16,320 nt of DNA from the NCBI GenBank assembly GCA_025061935.1, contig JANWZY010000023.1:1-16320 (forward strand), written 5' to 3'. Source of the stretch: Verrucomicrobiia bacterium (lineage in GTDB: Bacteria; Verrucomicrobiota; Verrucomicrobiia; Limisphaerales; DTLC01). A program made the position numbers and the translations under genes. Positions 14,040 through 16,320 of the stretch are shown one piece after another. A model generated the notes under the pieces. It worked only from the letters and a program-made list of their open reading frames with translations, did not search any database and was not told the DNA's origin. How positions within the stretch are numbered: the first letter of the stretch is position 1; each line of letters opens with the position of its first letter.

Positions 14040-14807
14040 TCACCGGCCTTGCTCGGGCTTGACGAATCTGTCGTAGCCAGTCTTGTCCAGCTCGCGCGCC
14101 AGTTCGCGTCCGCCGCTCAGCACTATCCGCCCGCCAACCAGCACGTGGACATGATCCGGCACGACGTACTCTAGGAGCCGTTGGTAGTGAGTGATCAACA
14201 GTTGCGCTTTATCTGGCGCGCGCAGGCTGTTGACGCCGTTGGCCACCACGCGCAGCGCATCTATGTCAAGGCCCGAGTCCGTTTCGTCGAGCACGGCCAG
14301 GCGCGGCTCGAGCACGGCCATCTGGAAGACCTCGTTGCGTTTCTTTTCGCCGCCCGAAAATCCCTCGTTGACCGAGCGCTTGAGCAATTGCTCGTCCAGC
14401 CCGAGCAACTGGACCTTCGCCTTGACCAACTCGAGGAACTCCATTGCGTCCAGCTCGGGTAAGCCGCGGAATTTGCGAATCTCGTTCAAAGCGGTGCGGA
14501 GGAAATAGGTGCTGTTGACACCCGGAATCTCGACCGGGTACTGGAACGCAAGGAACAGGCCGCGCCTGGCGCGTTCCTCGGGGCTAAGTTCGAGCAGGTT
14601 GATGCCGTCATAAATCACTTCACCGCCGGTTACAACGTAGCCGTTGCGCCCGGCCAGCACAGCAGCAAGCGTGCTTTTGCCGCTGCCATTAGGCCCCATC
14701 AAGGCGTGAACCTCGCCCGGATAAATGGTCAGATTCACGCCGTTGAGGATTTGTCTGCCCTCGACACCGGCACTGAGATTCCTGATTTCTAAGATCGGGT
14801 TGCGCAT
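14040..14807 (-). CDS. sufC: Fe-S cluster assembly ATPase SufC
   Basis: The 255-residue cytoplasmic ABC-type ATPase powers the SufB-containing scaffold that builds iron-sulfur clusters. Walker A is GPNGSGKST (38-46); the SufC-specific signature reads FSGGEKKRNEVFQM (150-163); Walker B is LAVLDETDSGLDID (170-183), where the Asp-rich DETDSGLD is diagnostic of SufC among ABC proteins; the switch His lies in LLITHYQRLL. The start is ATG 14807; the frame is open to 14888, but the extra 27 residues are unlike SufC and an ATG giving MRNPILEIRNL is the usual beginning. It follows sufB by 92 bases on the same strand. The next gene is lptG, not sufD or sufS. Confidence 0.95.
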   Translation of the reverse strand: MRNPILEIRNLSAGVEGRQILNGVNLTIYPGEVHALMGPNGSGKSTLAAVLAGRNGYVVTGGEVIYDGINLLELSPEERARRGLFLAFQYPVEIPGVNSTYFLRTALNEIRKFRGLPELDAMEFLELVKAKVQLLGLDEQLLKRSVNEGFSGGEKKRNEVFQMAVLEPRLAVLDETDSGLDIDALRVVANGVNSLRAPDKAQLLITHYQRLLEYVVPDHVHVLVGGRIVLSGGRELARELDKTGYDRFVKPEQGR

Positions 14808-14899
14808 TTCAGAGTTCGGCGTTACCGGCGGAATTCTACTCTCAGCGGTGCAAATCCGCCAGCGCTCAGACGTGCGTGTGGGCGGCAAGCGTGCGCGTT

Positions 14900-16320
14900 T
14901 TACCCGACACTGCCTTCGAGGCTAATGCCGAGGAGCCGTTGCGCCTCCACGGCGAATTCCATTGGCAGTTCGCGGAAAACCTCTTTGCAGAACCCATTGA
15001 CAATCATGTTAACGGCATCCTGCGTCGAAATGCCTCGCTGGTTGCAGTAAAAAATTTGGTCTTCGCCAATCTTGGACGTGGTGGCTTCATGTTCCACACA
15101 TGCGCTACTGTTGCGCACCTCGATGTGCGGGAAGGTATGCGCGCCGCATTTGTCTCCGATCAGGAGTGAGTCGCACCGGGTGAAGTTGCGCGCGTTTTCG
15201 GCACTGGCAAGTATCTTGACCAGTCCGCGATAACTGTTCTGGCCGTGTCCGGCAGAAATGCCCTTCGAGATAATCGTGCTGCGCGTGTTGCGCCCTATGT
15301 GCACCATCTTTGTGCCCGTGTCGGCCTGTTGATAGTTCGTGGTGAGCGCAACCGAATAGAACTCGCCGACCGAGTTATCCCCCTGCAAAATGCAACTCGG
15401 GTATTTCCAGGTGATGGCCGAGCCGGTCTCGACCTGCGTCCACGAAATCTTCGAATTGCGACCTTTGCACAGCCCACGCTTGGTCACGAAGTTGTAAATG
15501 CCGCCCCGACCATGTTCGTCGCCCGGGTACCAGTTCTGCACAGTCGAGTACTTAATCTCGGCGCCTTCGAGCGCGACCAACTCGACCACAGCCGCGTGTA
15601 ACTGGTGTTCGTCACGCATCGGTGCGGTGCAGCCTTCGAGGTAACTGACGTATGCACCTTCATCGGCGACGATCAGCGTACGCTCGAACTGGCCGGACTT
15701 GGCTGCGTTGATCCGGAAATAAGTCGAAAGTTCCATCGGGCACCGCACACCTTTGGGCACGTAGCAAAACGAGCCGTCAGTGAAGACCGCCGAGTTCAGC
15801 GCTGCGTAAAAGTTGTCCGTAAATGGCACAACGCTGCCGAGGTACTTGCGCACCAGCTCGGGATGCTCCCGCACCGCCTCGCTCATCGAGCAAAAGATTA
15901 TGCCCTTGGCCGCAAGCTGCTTTTTGAACGTGGTCCCAACCGACACGCTATCGAAGACTGCATCCACGGCCACGCCAGCCAGGCGCTCGCGTTCGCGCAA
16001 TGGCACGCCCAGCTTTTCATAAGTTTCGAGCAGTCTCGGGTCCACCTGGTCGAGACTTTTCGGGCCATCGGCTACCGCCTTGGGCGCCACATAATAAGTG
16101 ATCGCTTGGAAATCAATCGGATCGTGTCTGATCTTGGCCCATGTGGGCGGCTTAAGCGTGCGCCAGTGCCGGTACGCCTTCAAGCGCCATTCGGTCAGCC
16201 ACGCCGGCTCGCGTTTCTTGGCTGAAATAAGGCGGATTATGTCCTCATTCAGGCCCGGAGGCACTGACTCGGTTTCGATATCCGTGTAAAAGCCATACTT
16301 GTAGGCCTGACGGACCAGCC
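14900..16320 (-). CDS. sufB: Fe-S cluster assembly scaffold SufB (5' end beyond the window)
   Basis: SufB is the scaffold on which sulfide and iron are assembled into clusters, working with SufC and usually SufD. The frame stays open to the right edge: upstream of the GTG at 16264 it continues with 18 SufB-like residues (ending [13 protein letters not shown] before [17 protein letters not shown]), so the GTG is an internal Val codon, and the true start lies outside. About 473 codons are visible, nearly the whole protein. Landmarks include [10 protein letters not shown], the segment [18 protein letters not shown], the core [33 protein letters not shown] and [18 protein letters not shown] near the C-terminus (the conserved Glu-His region needed for cluster assembly), and the usual end [11 protein letters not shown]. 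It is intact where visible. Confidence 0.96.
   Translation of the reverse strand, partial: LVRQAYKYGFYTDIETESVPPGLNEDIIRLISAKKREPAWLTEWRLKAYRHWRTLKPPTWAKIRHDPIDFQAITYYVAPKAVADGPKSLDQVDPRLLETYEKLGVPLRERERLAGVAVDAVFDSVSVGTTFKKQLAAKGIIFCSMSEAVREHPELVRKYLGSVVPFTDNFYAALNSAVFTDGSFCYVPKGVRCPMELSTYFRINAAKSGQFERTLIVADEGAYVSYLEGCTAPMRDEHQLHAAVVELVALEGAEIKYSTVQNWYPGDEHGRGGIYNFVTKRGLCKGRNSKISWTQVETGSAITWKYPSCILQGDNSVGEFYSVALTTNYQQADTGTKMVHIGRNTRSTIISKGISAGHGQNSYRGLVKILASAENARNFTRCDSLLIGDKCGAHTFPHIEVRNSSACVEHEATTSKIGEDQIFYCNQRGISTQDAVNMIVNGFCKEVFRELPMEFAVEAQRLLGISLEGSVG

Noticed and set aside
14808..14888. N-terminal extension of sufC
   Set aside because: The 27 extra residues are unlike SufC; ATG 14807 gives the standard N-terminus.
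15605..16225. A 206-codon plus-strand frame opposite sufB
   Set aside because: Antisense to conserved SufB sequence; no motif of its own.
16262..16264. GTG as the sufB start codon
   Set aside because: The frame continues upstream with SufB-like residues ([13 protein letters not shown]) to the window edge, so this GTG is internal.

Overview
The window reads as a chromosomal segment of a Gram-negative bacterium with a lipid A/LPS outer membrane and a meso-diaminopimelate cell wall. Lineage is inferred, not shown: the mixture of lpxK-lpxL-waaF, a small ClcB-like ClC with CBS domains, a stand-alone lipoate ligase-like gene, an ECF sigma/anti-sigma/exported-protein trio and GTAG-footed palindromic repeats looks most like Verrucomicrobiota (Pedosphaera/Limisphaerales-type). 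The DNA is GC-rich. Fifteen protein genes are supported, thirteen on the minus strand; only lplA-like (2436-3116) and the cyclophilin (7756-8397) are on the plus strand.

Layout. 24-1865 (-): ClC chloride channel/transporter with two CBS domains. 1866-2435: a 570-bp divergent intergenic region holding a candidate minus-strand small RNA or attenuator with its own promoter and T-run. 2436-3116 (+): lipoate-protein ligase family. 3151-5456 (-): hisB, ECF sigma factor, anti-sigma-like membrane protein and a small exported protein, closely packed in that transcriptional order. 5698-6549 (-): a dapF homologue in which both catalytic cysteines are serine. 6550-7755: 1.2 kb without a credible gene, containing a REPIN-like array (6789-7085) and further palindromes. 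7756-8397 (+): exported cyclophilin. 8567-11826 (-): lpxK, lpxL-like acyltransferase and waaF-like heptosyltransferase, nearly abutting, a late lipid A/inner core operon. 11934-12635 (-): orphan NarL/LuxR response regulator. 12779-13909 (-): LptF/LptG permease. 14040 to the right edge (-): sufC and sufB, with sufB running off the window.

How the parts fit. LpxK phosphorylates the lipid A precursor, the LpxL-type enzyme adds a secondary acyl chain, WaaF extends the heptose core and LptG belongs to the exporter of the finished LPS, so about a third of the window serves outer-membrane synthesis. HisB and DapF are amino acid/cell-wall biosynthesis genes, SufBC is the Fe-S scaffold pair, and the lipoate ligase-like protein would modify 2-oxoacid dehydrogenases or GcvH. 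The items most worth a second look are the Ser/Ser DapF, the REPIN array with compensatory stem changes, and the promoter-hairpin-T-run unit upstream of clc. No transposase, phage gene, CRISPR array, tRNA or rRNA was recognised.
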